This document shows, in pieces, positions 34,805-43,347 of a DNA stretch of 64,000 nt. Each line of letters opens with the position of its first letter. The stretch's first letter is position 1. Origin of the DNA: Nostoc sp. S13 (lineage in GTDB: Bacteria > Cyanobacteriota > Cyanobacteriia > Cyanobacteriales > Nostocaceae); NCBI RefSeq assembly GCF_029379315.1, contig NZ_JAQYWQ010000002.1, positions 1 to 64,000 of the forward strand. Direction: 5' to 3'. The notes beneath the pieces were generated by a model. The model was not told the DNA's origin and ran no database searches. It worked only from the letters and a program-made list of their open reading frames with translations. The position numbers and the translations under genes are program-made.

Positions 34805-35224
34805 ATGCTGCAAATTTCCAACAAAGTTATTATCCCACAGAGTGATATTGAAATTAGTGCGATTCGTTCGCAAGGAGCGGGAGGCCAAAATGTGAATAAG
34901 GTTTCCACTGCGATTCACTTGCGCTTCGATATTATGGCTTCATCATTACCAGATTATTATAAACAACAGCTTTTAAAGGTGAATGATCGACGTATTACCC
35001 AAGAAGGAGTTGTCGTAATCAAAGCGCAGGAACACCGAAGCCAAGAGAACAATCGGGAGTCAGCGTTGAGACGACTTCAAGAACTCATTCAAAGCGCAGT
35101 TGTAGTGACGATAAAACGCAAACCCACTAAACCGACTCGCAGTTCTCAAAAAAAGCGCCTTGATTACAAAAGTAAGCGCGGACAGGTTAAGTCTAACAGA
35201 GGGCAGCTCAGGAGTGCTGAGTAA
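34805..35224 (+). CDS. arfB: Alternative ribosome-rescue factor ArfB (peptidyl-tRNA hydrolase)
   Basis: 139 residues with the GGQ release-factor catalytic loop in RSQGAGGQNVNKVSTAIHL (residues about 21-39). The Lys/Arg-rich C-terminal tail (KRKPTKPTRSSQKKRLDYKS) is the part that enters the empty mRNA channel. ArfB hydrolyses peptidyl-tRNA on ribosomes stalled at mRNA ends. Length and motifs match the YaeJ/ArfB family, without the stop-codon-recognition domains of RF1/RF2. It lies directly after the S4-domain gene. Confidence 0.92.
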   Translation: MLQISNKVIIPQSDIEISAIRSQGAGGQNVNKVSTAIHLRFDIMASSLPDYYKQQLLKVNDRRITQEGVVVIKAQEHRSQENNRESALRRLQELIQSAVVVTIKRKPTKPTRSSQKKRLDYKSKRGQVKSNRGQLRSAE

Positions 35225-35348
35225 AGAAGTGCTATTAGCGGATAGCTAGAATTTAACCCGTGCTGAGAAGGGTTTATCAAAGCTGAGGAACGCTCAGAAA
35301 TGTTGAAAGTTACTGTCGGAGGGTGGGATGAATGCTGTTTCAGCTAAA

Positions 35349-35492
35349 CGTGAGTTCGATGAACCTCTCCCGGACAGCCTCCCTCTCCGAAACGGAAAGG
35401 GAGGAGCAACGAAAAATTCAGCTTTTTGCTCCCCTCTCCGCGTCGGAGAGGGGCTGCTCTTGAGAGGTCAAATAAAACTTGTCGAACTCACG
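35349..35492. mobile_element. MITE-like element with 9-bp target duplication
   Basis: 144 bp bounded by perfect 11-bp inverted repeats CGTGAGTTCGA (35349-35359) and TCGAACTCACG (35482-35492). The identical 9-mer TCAGCTAAA lies on both sides (35340-35348, 35493-35501), a convincing target-site duplication. Two nested hairpins (CCCTCTCCG/CGGAAAGGG-like and CCCTCTCCG/CGGAGAGGG) occupy the interior. No coding capacity. Confidence 0.75.
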
Positions 35493-35512
35493 TCAGCTAA
35501 AGGCTCATTTTC

Positions 35513-36613
35513 TTAAAATCGCTGCCCGATGCCTAAATGTACTTTGCTTTCTCCCTGGTCATTAATTCCATAGTCAGCCCGAATTAAGCCCAGTGGTGAA
35601 TTTACTCGCACTCCAGCCCCATAACCATAACCATAACCTGGTTTGCCCCGCACACCCGCAGGATTTCCCAATACAGTATCACCGGAACCTAAGTCTGAAG
35701 CAAAGTCGGCAAATAATACACCGCCTACGATTGGTAAGACGGGGAAGCGGTATTCTGCGGAAGCTAGCACATAACTCCGACCACTGCCAACTTCTCCAGA
35801 ATCGTAACCGCGCACTGAATTGGAACCACCCAAATTAAAGCTTTCGTAAGGCGGTAAATTACCAATGACGGTACCAGCTTGAACATTCACAGCAAATACT
35901 TGTGGCTGTTTGCTGTTAAATAACTGCACTGGCAAATATTGGCTGTAGTTGGCTTTAAGGCGATTTAGGGAAATATTACCTTGACCGAGAGGCACAGATT
36001 GTTCTGTACTCAGACTCAGAATGGAACCTTGAGTTGGATTGATGGGATTATCTCGTTGGTCTTTGGTGGCGTTGAAGGATACGATAGTTAGGTCGTCAAT
36101 GCCAGTTCCACTTGCAGAGAGGGGATTGCCCTGAGCGTCAGTTGGGGTAATATTACCTTGGCGATCGCGAATACTAGTTCGAGTATAGTTAAATCCTAAA
36201 GAGGTATTCCAGTCGTCAATTGGTCGCTGAAAGCTGATACCTGTGCCAATTTGACCTTCCCGCACTTTGTCGCCGTTAGCTAGCTTAATCTTGTCATCAA
36301 AGGTTTCCGAAAGTTCTCGACTACGAAAACCATTCACAGTATAGCCCAAGCGATCGCTGTTAGTTGGGCGATAGGGACTGATAAATTTGGTATTAAACTG
36401 CAAATCTCGGCTACTTACACCAACATTCGCCGCTAAAGTATCATTAATACCGCCGACATTCTGATCTTGATAGCTGATTGTACCTACCAAACCCTGATCA
36501 GCATTATAACTACCACCCAAGTTAACACCACGCGCCCCAGTTTCTTTGAGTTCGTAGACTAAATCAAGTTTTGTGGCATCCCCTTCTAAGGCAACATTCA
36601 CACTCTTAAACAA
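35513..36613 (-). pseudogene. Truncated Omp85 outer-membrane protein (barrel without POTRA)
   Basis: 366 codons, opened by TTG, with an in-frame TAG three codons upstream. The sequence begins at the end of a POTRA domain (LFKSVNVALEGDATKLDLVY) and holds the full surface-antigen barrel: GARGVNLGGSYNADQG, TKDQRDNPINPTQGSILSLS, LGGSNSVRGYDSGEVGSGR and the C-terminal IRADYG and LGIGQRF. Family members normally have two or three POTRA domains and a signal peptide, bringing them to about 600-830 residues. Without these the product could not be exported or assembled in the usual way. I regard it as a 5'-truncated gene; a deliberate barrel-only protein is a less likely alternative. Confidence 0.72.
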
Positions 36614-36739
36614 TACTACCTATCCGAAATTGGTGTTAGTTGTAGGGAAGTAAAGAAATAGGGATAATACTAACTTCCAGCTCTTCGCCGATTTCCCTAT
36701 TTATACCTCTTACCTAAACAGACAGTTAATTTTGATGTT

Positions 36740-38095
36740 TTGTTTCTTATGAGTAATGTATCTCGGTTATCCCAAGCTGTAACTTCTCCTTTGCAGTTAC
36801 TTGTATTAAGTAATGGTCATGGGGAAGATGTAATTGCAGTTCGGATTTTGGAAGAACTCCAACGACAATCAAACCCACCAGAGATATTTGCTTTACCTCT
36901 GGTGGGTGAAGGACGTGCTTATGAACAGTTGGATATCCCCTTCATTGGTTCAGTCCACACGATGCCTTCTGGTGGCTTTATTTATATGGATGGACACCAA
37001 TTGGTGCGGGATGTACGCGGCGGTTTAGTGCAACTGACCCTCAGCCAGATTAAAGCTGTCCGCCGTTGGGTGAGTTCCCAAAAAAAATTAGGTAATAAAA
37101 CAGCGATTTTAGCTGTGGGAGATATTGTTCCCCTGTTGTTTGCAACTTTCAGTGGCGCTAATTATGCTTTTGTCGGTACGGCAAAATCTGAATATTATGT
37201 GCGGGATGAAGCTGGATTATTACCACGGAAATCCAAAGGTGCGCGTTGGGAAAACTTTTCCGGTTCAGTTTACCATCCTTGGGAACGTTGGTTAATGAGT
37301 CGTCGCCGTTGTAAAGCGGTGTTCCCTAGAGATGCACTGACGACGGAAATATTAAAACAATGGCCAATTCCAGCTTTTAATTTGGGTAATCCGATGATGG
37401 ATGGTCTGCAACCGACGTTTTCACGCCAACAATTTTATAGTAAGAATAGTCAACAGCAAGAGACAGTTCGACCCTTTATGGTGACTCTTCTTCCTGGTTC
37501 GCGTCCGCCAGAGGCATATACCAACTGGGAAACAATTATGATTGCCGTATCTGCTTTGATGGCAAGTTTGCAGCAGAGGGATTCGGTGTTTTACACTTCT
37601 GGCACAGTGGTATTTTTAGGTACGATCGCACCTAGTTTAGACTCTAATATTTTATCCCAAAGTCTGCAATCCCAAGGCTGGCGTACTGAATCGGCATCTC
37701 CTATTCAACTTCGCGATCCAAATATATTGACATTTAAACAAAGGAATGCATATCTACTGCTGACACAACAAGCCTATAATGATTGCTTGCATTTGGGAGA
37801 TTTAGCGATCGCAATGGCAGGTACAGCCACAGAACAGTTTATCGGTTTAGGGAAACCTGCGATCGCGATTCCCGGCAATGGACCACAATATAACCCTGCC
37901 TTTGCTGAAGCTCAAAGTCGTCATTTAGGCTCATCTTTGATTTTAGTCGAGCAGCCAGCAGAAGTTCCCAAGATCGTACAGTCCCTCTTCAAAGATCCTG
38001 ATATTTTGCAAATTATTGCCGAAAATGGTCTGCGACGCATGGGCAAACCGGGAGCCGCACTACGCATTGCGGAATGTTTACAGGAACGATTTTGA
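36740..38095 (+). CDS. Lipid-A-disaccharide-synthase-related protein
   Basis: 451 residues. The cyanobacterial family of this name resembles LpxB (GT19 fold) but acts on an unknown substrate. Typical parts are LLVLSNGHGEDVIAVRILEE near the start, IFALPLVGEGRAYEQLDIP, ILAVGDIVPLLFA, VFPRDALTTEIL, LLPGSRPPEAYTNWETI and AMAGTATEQFIGLGKPAIAI, the last being the donor-site region. Two upstream candidates, MFLMSN and the internal MSN at residue 4, give the same protein core. It is transcribed alone; a heptamer repeat starts at its stop codon. Confidence 0.88.
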   Translation: MFLMSNVSRLSQAVTSPLQLLVLSNGHGEDVIAVRILEELQRQSNPPEIFALPLVGEGRAYEQLDIPFIGSVHTMPSGGFIYMDGHQLVRDVRGGLVQLTLSQIKAVRRWVSSQKKLGNKTAILAVGDIVPLLFATFSGANYAFVGTAKSEYYVRDEAGLLPRKSKGARWENFSGSVYHPWERWLMSRRRCKAVFPRDALTTEILKQWPIPAFNLGNPMMDGLQPTFSRQQFYSKNSQQQETVRPFMVTLLPGSRPPEAYTNWETIMIAVSALMASLQQRDSVFYTSGTVVFLGTIAPSLDSNILSQSLQSQGWRTESASPIQLRDPNILTFKQRNAYLLLTQQAYNDCLHLGDLAIAMAGTATEQFIGLGKPAIAIPGNGPQYNPAFAEAQSRHLGSSLILVEQPAEVPKIVQSLFKDPDILQIIAENGLRRMGKPGAALRIAECLQERF

Positions 38096-38186
38096 ATGGG
38101 CATTGGGCATTGGGCATTGGGCATTGGGCATTTATTATTCCTCCCCTGCTCCCCCTTGCTCCCCCTGCTCCCTCATCCCTACTCCC
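38096..38186. repeat. Heptamer STRR (GGGCATT)n and CT-rich tract
   Basis: (GGGCATT)n begins immediately after the stop codon of the LpxB-related gene (38096-38132). A degenerate CCCTGCTCC-type repeat follows up to the convergent response-regulator stop codon. Confidence 0.85.
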
Positions 38187-38909
38187 TCACGCCACCAACC
38201 CAGAACGTAGCGCCCTCACAGCCGCTTGAGTACGGTCATCGGCACACAGTTTATTTAGAATATTACGAACATGGGTCTTCACAGTACCAACTGTAATGTA
38301 GAGTTTCTCGGCAATTTGCCCATTGCTACACCCAGCTACAATCAACTCTAGGATTTCCAGTTCCCGTTGAGTCAGGGGGTATGTTTCCAAAACTTGTTCG
38401 TATTCTGTCGCCAGCGCTTCAATTTTTACAGTCTTCGGCTTGTCAGAATTTTGGCTCTCCCCAGGAATACCTTGCCGCATCTTCCGCAGTACCACGTTGG
38501 CAATTGCCGGATCAATCCAAGAGTTACCGGCGTGAGTTGCTTGTATTGCCTCAGTTAATTTACTGATGCTTGTTTCTTTCATGTAGTAAGAATCAGCACC
38601 CGCCGCAAAGGCTGCAAGTACAGCATCCTCTGTATGATCCATTGTCAAGATCAGAATCTTTGTAGTCGATTGCCCAGTTTCAGCTTGGTAGCGTTTGAAT
38701 TTACGGGTCAGTTCGATGCCATCCATATCAGGCAAGCCAATATCTACAACAGCGACATCGGGCTTTGCCGTTTCTAAAAGTTTTAATCCTTGGGTAGCAT
38801 TTGCCGCTTCGCCAATTACTTTTAAGGCGCTGTGAGACTGTAATGCTGCTCGTAGCCCCATTCGCGTTAAGTCATGATCTTCAATTAAAATAATGCTAAT
38901 TTCATTCAT
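38187..38909 (-). CDS. LuxR/NarL-family response regulator
   Basis: 240 residues from the ATG at 38909 (MNEISIILIEDHDLTRMGLR); a longer frame opened by TTG at 38945 adds 12 residues that are not domain-like. The receiver domain has the acidic pair EDHD, the phospho-acceptor Asp in VAVVDIGLPDMDG and the conserved Lys in YYMKETS. The C-terminal LuxR helix-turn-helix is LTQRELEILELIVAG with NGQIAEKLYITVGTVKTHVR. It probably dimerises on phosphorylation and activates promoters. Its kinase is not adjacent: the nearest sensors (39-43 kb) are transcribed the other way. Confidence 0.92.
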   Translation of the reverse strand: MNEISIILIEDHDLTRMGLRAALQSHSALKVIGEAANATQGLKLLETAKPDVAVVDIGLPDMDGIELTRKFKRYQAETGQSTTKILILTMDHTEDAVLAAFAAGADSYYMKETSISKLTEAIQATHAGNSWIDPAIANVVLRKMRQGIPGESQNSDKPKTVKIEALATEYEQVLETYPLTQRELEILELIVAGCSNGQIAEKLYITVGTVKTHVRNILNKLCADDRTQAAVRALRSGLVA

Positions 38910-39184
38910 CGCTACACTCACTTTTGTGCTGTTTACCTCTTTCAATGTATTCCCTTCTGTAAGTGTTACCTCTTATTTTCCCATACCAAAGATAGATGAT
39001 ATTTCAAAACCTCTGCATCCACCGAGAGAAATAATAAATACTTGATTTTTCATATTTCGATAGATGACAAATCTAGCTGAAGATATATGATACTTGCACA
39101 AAAAGTATGAAATATTAAAAAGAATGCCAAGTTGTTCCCCTTTGCTTAGAATTCAACTTTGAGTTGGGATCTTCCATTACTTAA

Positions 39185-39729
39185 TTGTATATAAAGCTTT
39201 CCGAAAAACTTCCAAAAATGGATAAATTACAAAAGGTCAAAGTTGCCTTACGAGAAAGTGAACAATGGTTTCGAGCTATTTTTAACCAAACTTTTCGATT
39301 CATCGAATTGATTGAGCCAATAGGAATCATCATGGAAGGGAATCACACTGCCTTAAAATTTGGTGGAATCGCCAGCAGTCAAGTAATTCGTTGTTTTTTG
39401 TGGGAAGCTTGTTGGGCTGACTTTTCACCGGATGTGGAAGACTTCTCTGCTTCTGAGGGAGAGGCTTGGAATTTTCGCTTAACCCTTTTAGGGAAGGTTG
39501 CTCAAATGCCAGAAGGTTTGGAAAGAGTTGGTATCATTCCGAAAATTCACCAGAGGTATTGGTAATTTTTCAAACAGTATAAGTCCGCGATCGCTAGGAA
39601 AATAGTAACACAGGACTGGCGATCGCTAAGAAAATTGTCGAAATTTTAGGAAGTAGGATTACTTTAGATTCACAAATAGGTATAGGCAGTATTTTCTTTT
39701 TCATCTGGTCTAAGCAATCTGATGGTTAA
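39185..39729 (+). pseudogene. Degenerate PAS/histidine-kinase gene
   Basis: Two readable parts remain. From about 39212 a PAS-type opening is visible (ALRESEQWFRAIFNQTFRFI, where relatives read ESEERFRAIFNQTF), continuing to about 39430. From about 39600 the end of an HATPase domain is readable, TGLAIAKKIVEILG then DSQIGIGSIFFF, with TAA near 39727. The dimerisation domain and most of the ATPase domain are gone, and the parts are in different frames. This is the remnant of a hybrid sensor upstream of the intact REC-kinase pair. Confidence 0.6.
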
Positions 39730-40189
39730 AACTGCTCAAGCTTATGGTACACAATATCGTGTGTAACTCTCACCAAGGGGTGACGACGGTCGCTTATTCA
39801 CTCATTTATAATTGTTTTAAGCTTAGTAAAGTATTCTATTTTACTTTATATCTAGCTATGTTTGCTGTATTCAGATCAAGAGTTTTCAGTTTGTTAATTG
39901 CTAATTTTGTGAAAGCCATTGGTTATTTGCTAAGAGTTTAATTTCAATGCTCTGGTAAATTAACTAGATTGAGCATACAACAGACTGAATTTGCCTTTGA
40001 CCTTTTCTAACTTTGTAGAGGTGATGGCAACGCTCAATAATTATTGGATATTGTGCGAAATGCCTTAGTCAATCAAGTTACAGATTTTAGATGTCCGAAA
40101 ATCTTATATTATTTATATTATTTACTTGGATAATCTGAAAAAAGAAATGTTATATATCAACCTATGTTTGGCGGCGAAAATAAAAATCG
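39730..40189. other. Intergenic region upstream of the REC-kinase pair
   Basis: About 460 bp, AT-rich. A 65-codon frame (39744-39941) is not credible. No operator or hairpin stands out. Confidence 0.5.
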
Positions 40190-41503
40190 ATGGAACAGAC
40201 GCTGAAAATTCTAGTTGTAGACGCTGACCAAGAAGATCGGATGGCAGTCCGTTCTGCCCTGACTAAAGCAGGTGTTCAAATGGAACTGTCTGAAGTAAGC
40301 GATGGCAATGATGTGTTTTCTGTCTTAAACGCTACTATTTATGATTGTGTTTTCCTCGACTATCGCTTACTAGACCAAAATGGACTAACCTTTATTCAAC
40401 AGCTACGTTCTTCGGAAATTAAAGTTCCTTTAGTAGTCTTAACTGGTGAAGGAGATGAAGAAATTGCAGTGCAATTATTGAAAGCTGGTGCAACAGACTA
40501 TCTCTTAAGGTGTAGAATATCTCCAGAAACCTTAGGGCAGGTTTTACGGAGTGCGATTCGGGTTTATCGGGCTGAAATGCAGGTAGCTTTAGCAAACCAG
40601 CAGTTCAGAGAAATTCATGAACAACTCATTCGTAAGAACCAAGAATTGGAGAGACAACAGCAACATATTCAAATGCAAAACTTCAACATATTGGAGGCAT
40701 CACAGCTAAAATCAGATTTTTTGGCAACTATCTCCCACGAACTGAGAACGCCGATGAATGCGATTATTGGTTTTTCGCAGATACTGCTACGTCCAAAGTT
40801 TGGTCAACTAACGCATCAACAAGCAGATATGATTGAGCGCATCTTGAATAATGGGAAGCATTTGCTGATGCTGCTAAATGAAGTTCTTGACTTTTCCAAG
40901 CTGGAGACACGACGATTAGATTTAAAGGCAGAAATATTTGATCTATCAAAGGTAATAAATCTTGCTGTTAGTGAAATGCATTCCCTAGCTGGCGTCAAAA
41001 ATCTATCATTGTTAGTGCAAACCGATTTGCAAAATCCTTTGGTATTTAATGACCCAGTTCGTGTTAAACAGATTTTAATGAATTTGCTTTCCAACGCCAT
41101 TAAGTTCACCGAGTCTGGTGAGATTTGGGTTGAGATTAAAGAAGTAGCTGAAAATCGAGTGTTAATTCTGGTTGGGGATACAGGTATTGGCATAGCACCC
41201 AAAAATTTTAAACGTATTTTTGAAGCATTTCGGCAAGTCGATCAAACTATCACTCGCAAATATCCAGGTACAGGTTTGGGTTTGGCAATTATAGATTCGC
41301 TGGTACGAATGATGGGCGGCAAAATTTTTCTTGAGAGCAAATTGGGGATCGGTTCAATGTTTAAAATTGAATTGCCACGTCAAATCACATTATCAACTGT
41401 AGCAGCCGATGCTCCAGCTTCCCAGTTAGATGCTGACGAGGTTTTTTGCTCTGCTAAAAATCAACATCACTCATCTTCTCAAGCCAGTAAAGCATCAATC
41501 TGA
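40190..41503 (+). CDS. Response-regulator/histidine-kinase hybrid (REC-HisKA-HATPase)
   Basis: 437 residues. The N-terminal receiver has the phospho-acceptor Asp57 (DCVFLDYRL); the position that is usually the conserved Lys reads Arg107 in ATDYLLRCRIS. A coiled linker (about 130-170) leads to HisKA with phospho-His183 in ATISHELRTPMN, then the HATPase boxes NLLSNAIKF, GDTGIGIAP and GTGLGLAI. The C-terminal 45 residues are a Ser/Ala-rich tail. Receiver-first kinases are typical cyanobacterial phosphorelay intermediates. The gene is 59 bp upstream of another REC-kinase in the same direction, probably the same operon. Confidence 0.92.
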   Translation: MEQTLKILVVDADQEDRMAVRSALTKAGVQMELSEVSDGNDVFSVLNATIYDCVFLDYRLLDQNGLTFIQQLRSSEIKVPLVVLTGEGDEEIAVQLLKAGATDYLLRCRISPETLGQVLRSAIRVYRAEMQVALANQQFREIHEQLIRKNQELERQQQHIQMQNFNILEASQLKSDFLATISHELRTPMNAIIGFSQILLRPKFGQLTHQQADMIERILNNGKHLLMLLNEVLDFSKLETRRLDLKAEIFDLSKVINLAVSEMHSLAGVKNLSLLVQTDLQNPLVFNDPVRVKQILMNLLSNAIKFTESGEIWVEIKEVAENRVLILVGDTGIGIAPKNFKRIFEAFRQVDQTITRKYPGTGLGLAIIDSLVRMMGGKIFLESKLGIGSMFKIELPRQITLSTVAADAPASQLDADEVFCSAKNQHHSSSQASKASI

Positions 41504-41562
41504 TATCCTAAATTTAAACTATAAATTACTTCCCCAAAAAAACTGATAAAAGTTGATAAATC

Positions 41563-42687
41563 ATGTCTGAAGTTGAAAATAATAAAATTTATCGTATCCT
41601 CGCAGTTGACGATATTCAAGATAATCTCATTTTGGTTCAAGCAATTTTAGAAAGTGAGGGGTATGAAATTGTTTTGGCTTCAGATGGAATAAAGGCTTTG
41701 GGGCAAATTGAACAATCTCCATTCGATCTGATTCTGTTAGATGTGATGATGCCAGGAATAGATGGTTATGAAGTCACACGTCGGATTCGGAAGAACCCTG
41801 CAATCTCTTATATTCCAATTCTGCTGATTACTGCCTTTCACGAATCCAGCGTTGTCAAAGGTTTGGATGCTGGTGCTGACGATTTTATTCGTAAACCATT
41901 TGATACTGATGAACTATTGGCAAGGGTGCGATCGCTGTTGCGTCTCAAGCACAGTCTGGACGAACAACAAAAAATGGCCCGCCAACGGGAAGATTTTGTT
42001 TCCCGTCTAACTCATGATTTGCGAACTCCCCTAGTAGCCTCTGATCGCATGTTGAATTTGTTTGAAATGGAAACATTCTGCAAAATTTCGCCGGAAATGA
42101 AACAGGCGATCGCAGTCATGATTCGCAGTAACCAAAATTTGATGGACATGGTGAATACCCTTTTAGAAGTCTATCGCTTCGAGGCAGGTAAAAAAACGTT
42201 GAATTGGGAGATATGCGATTTAGGTGAGATATCTCAAGAAGTAGTCAGCGAACTAAGTCCTCTAACTAATGAAAAAGGCTTAACTCTAGAAATAGACACC
42301 GGTGAATTAGAACCATTGGGTAGAAATGCTGGTATTATTATGGGCGATCGCTTGGAACTACGGCGCGTGCTAAACAACTTGATCGCAAATGCCATCAAAT
42401 TTACAGATACAGGCGGCATAACAATCCGCATTTTGGAAACATCACCTCATCCAGGAAATTCAGATTCGGTAACAATTCAGGTACAAGATACAGGATATGG
42501 GATTGCGCCAGAAGATCAGGCAACAATTTTCGAGCGATTTCGCCAAGGTAGAAATAAACGCTCAGGCAGTGGCTTAGGACTACATCTATCCCACCGGATT
42601 GTAGAAGCGCACGCCGGAACTATCCAGGTCGCCTCTGAACTAGGTAAGGGTAGTTTGTTCACTGTGCAACTACCTAAAAACACTTAA
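41563..42687 (+). CDS. Response-regulator/histidine-kinase hybrid (REC-HisKA-HATPase)
   Basis: 374 residues. Receiver domain with Asp60 (FDLILLDVMMPG) and a normal Lys111 (IRKPFDTDELL); HisKA with His151 in SRLTHDLRTPLVA; HATPase motifs NLIANAIKF, DTGYGIAPED and GSGLGLHLS. It is more compact than its upstream neighbour and lacks the extra tail. The adjacent order suggests the two act in one phosphorelay. Neither is linked to a sensory domain here, so the input is unknown. Confidence 0.93.
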   Translation: MSEVENNKIYRILAVDDIQDNLILVQAILESEGYEIVLASDGIKALGQIEQSPFDLILLDVMMPGIDGYEVTRRIRKNPAISYIPILLITAFHESSVVKGLDAGADDFIRKPFDTDELLARVRSLLRLKHSLDEQQKMARQREDFVSRLTHDLRTPLVASDRMLNLFEMETFCKISPEMKQAIAVMIRSNQNLMDMVNTLLEVYRFEAGKKTLNWEICDLGEISQEVVSELSPLTNEKGLTLEIDTGELEPLGRNAGIIMGDRLELRRVLNNLIANAIKFTDTGGITIRILETSPHPGNSDSVTIQVQDTGYGIAPEDQATIFERFRQGRNKRSGSGLGLHLSHRIVEAHAGTIQVASELGKGSLFTVQLPKNT

Positions 42688-43003
42688 GTCTAATTATTAG
42701 CGATCGCCAGATTATTTTTAGGAGATTCTCCCATAAATTAGATTCAATTTAAGTTCTGTTTTTACTGTAAAGAAGAGATTAGTATCAGATTACAGAATGT
42801 TTGACCTGATACTAAAGGAATAAAAAATATCATCAAAATCTGCTGGGTTAGTGTTAGAAAATACCATTTATAAATAGACCAAGCAACAAAAACCACTAAT
42901 ACCATAATATATCGCTCAATATTCAGATCATTCTATGGATAGTAGAAATAACTATTTTACAGAGTTATTATTCAACCTGTTAATGCCTCAAAAACGTGTA
43001 TGC

Positions 43004-43032
43004 ACCCTGGAATAATACCAGGGTCTTTTTTT
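43004..43032 (+). terminator. Rho-independent terminator
   Basis: Stem ACCCTGG / CCAGGGT, 7-nt loop, then CTTTTTTT. Confidence 0.85.
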
Positions 43033-43312
43033 AGAAAAACTCAGATAAATGAAAGTGTAGACTTTCATCGAAGTAGAGGTAAACTGATCGTCGATATTGT
43101 TATCCACTCGATTTATGAGAAAAAATAAAGGCATCAGAAAGAAGCGTAAGTGTAGCCCGTCGTAGATATCGCTCTCATGCCTGATGCTTGGTAAATTCCT
43201 ATCTAACTAGCTGATTGCAAAATCATCATCAACATTATGCGGTAATTGCATTACTAGGGATTTACCATAGCTTCACAGATGCGATTGTAATATCAGGGAA
43301 TAAAGATGGATG

Positions 43313-43338
43313 CCCCTGGCGTTGACCAGGGGTTTTTT
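43313..43338 (+). terminator. Rho-independent terminator at the convergent 3' end of rtcB
   Basis: Stem CCCCTGG / CCAGGGG, 6-nt loop, then six T residues. It faces the plus strand, ten bases from the minus-strand rtcB stop codon, and therefore shields rtcB from plus-strand transcription. Confidence 0.85.
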
Positions 43339-43347
43339 ATTTAGCAG

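Larger units (their letters stand above)
42688..43347. other. Intergenic region with two plus-strand terminators, possible sRNA locus
   Basis: About 660 bp without genes. Two good terminator hairpins (43004-43032 and 43313-43338) face the plus strand, 317 and 626 bp after the nearest plus-strand gene. A perfect 8-bp hairpin ATGAAAGT-gtag-ACTTTCAT occurs just after the first, at 43049-43068. A non-coding RNA ending at 43338 would explain the second terminator, but no promoter or known sRNA motif was identified. Confidence 0.45.

Noticed and set aside
39744-39941. 65-residue hydrophobic frame upstream of the REC-kinase pair
   Set aside because: No ribosome site or similarity; AT-rich chance frame.
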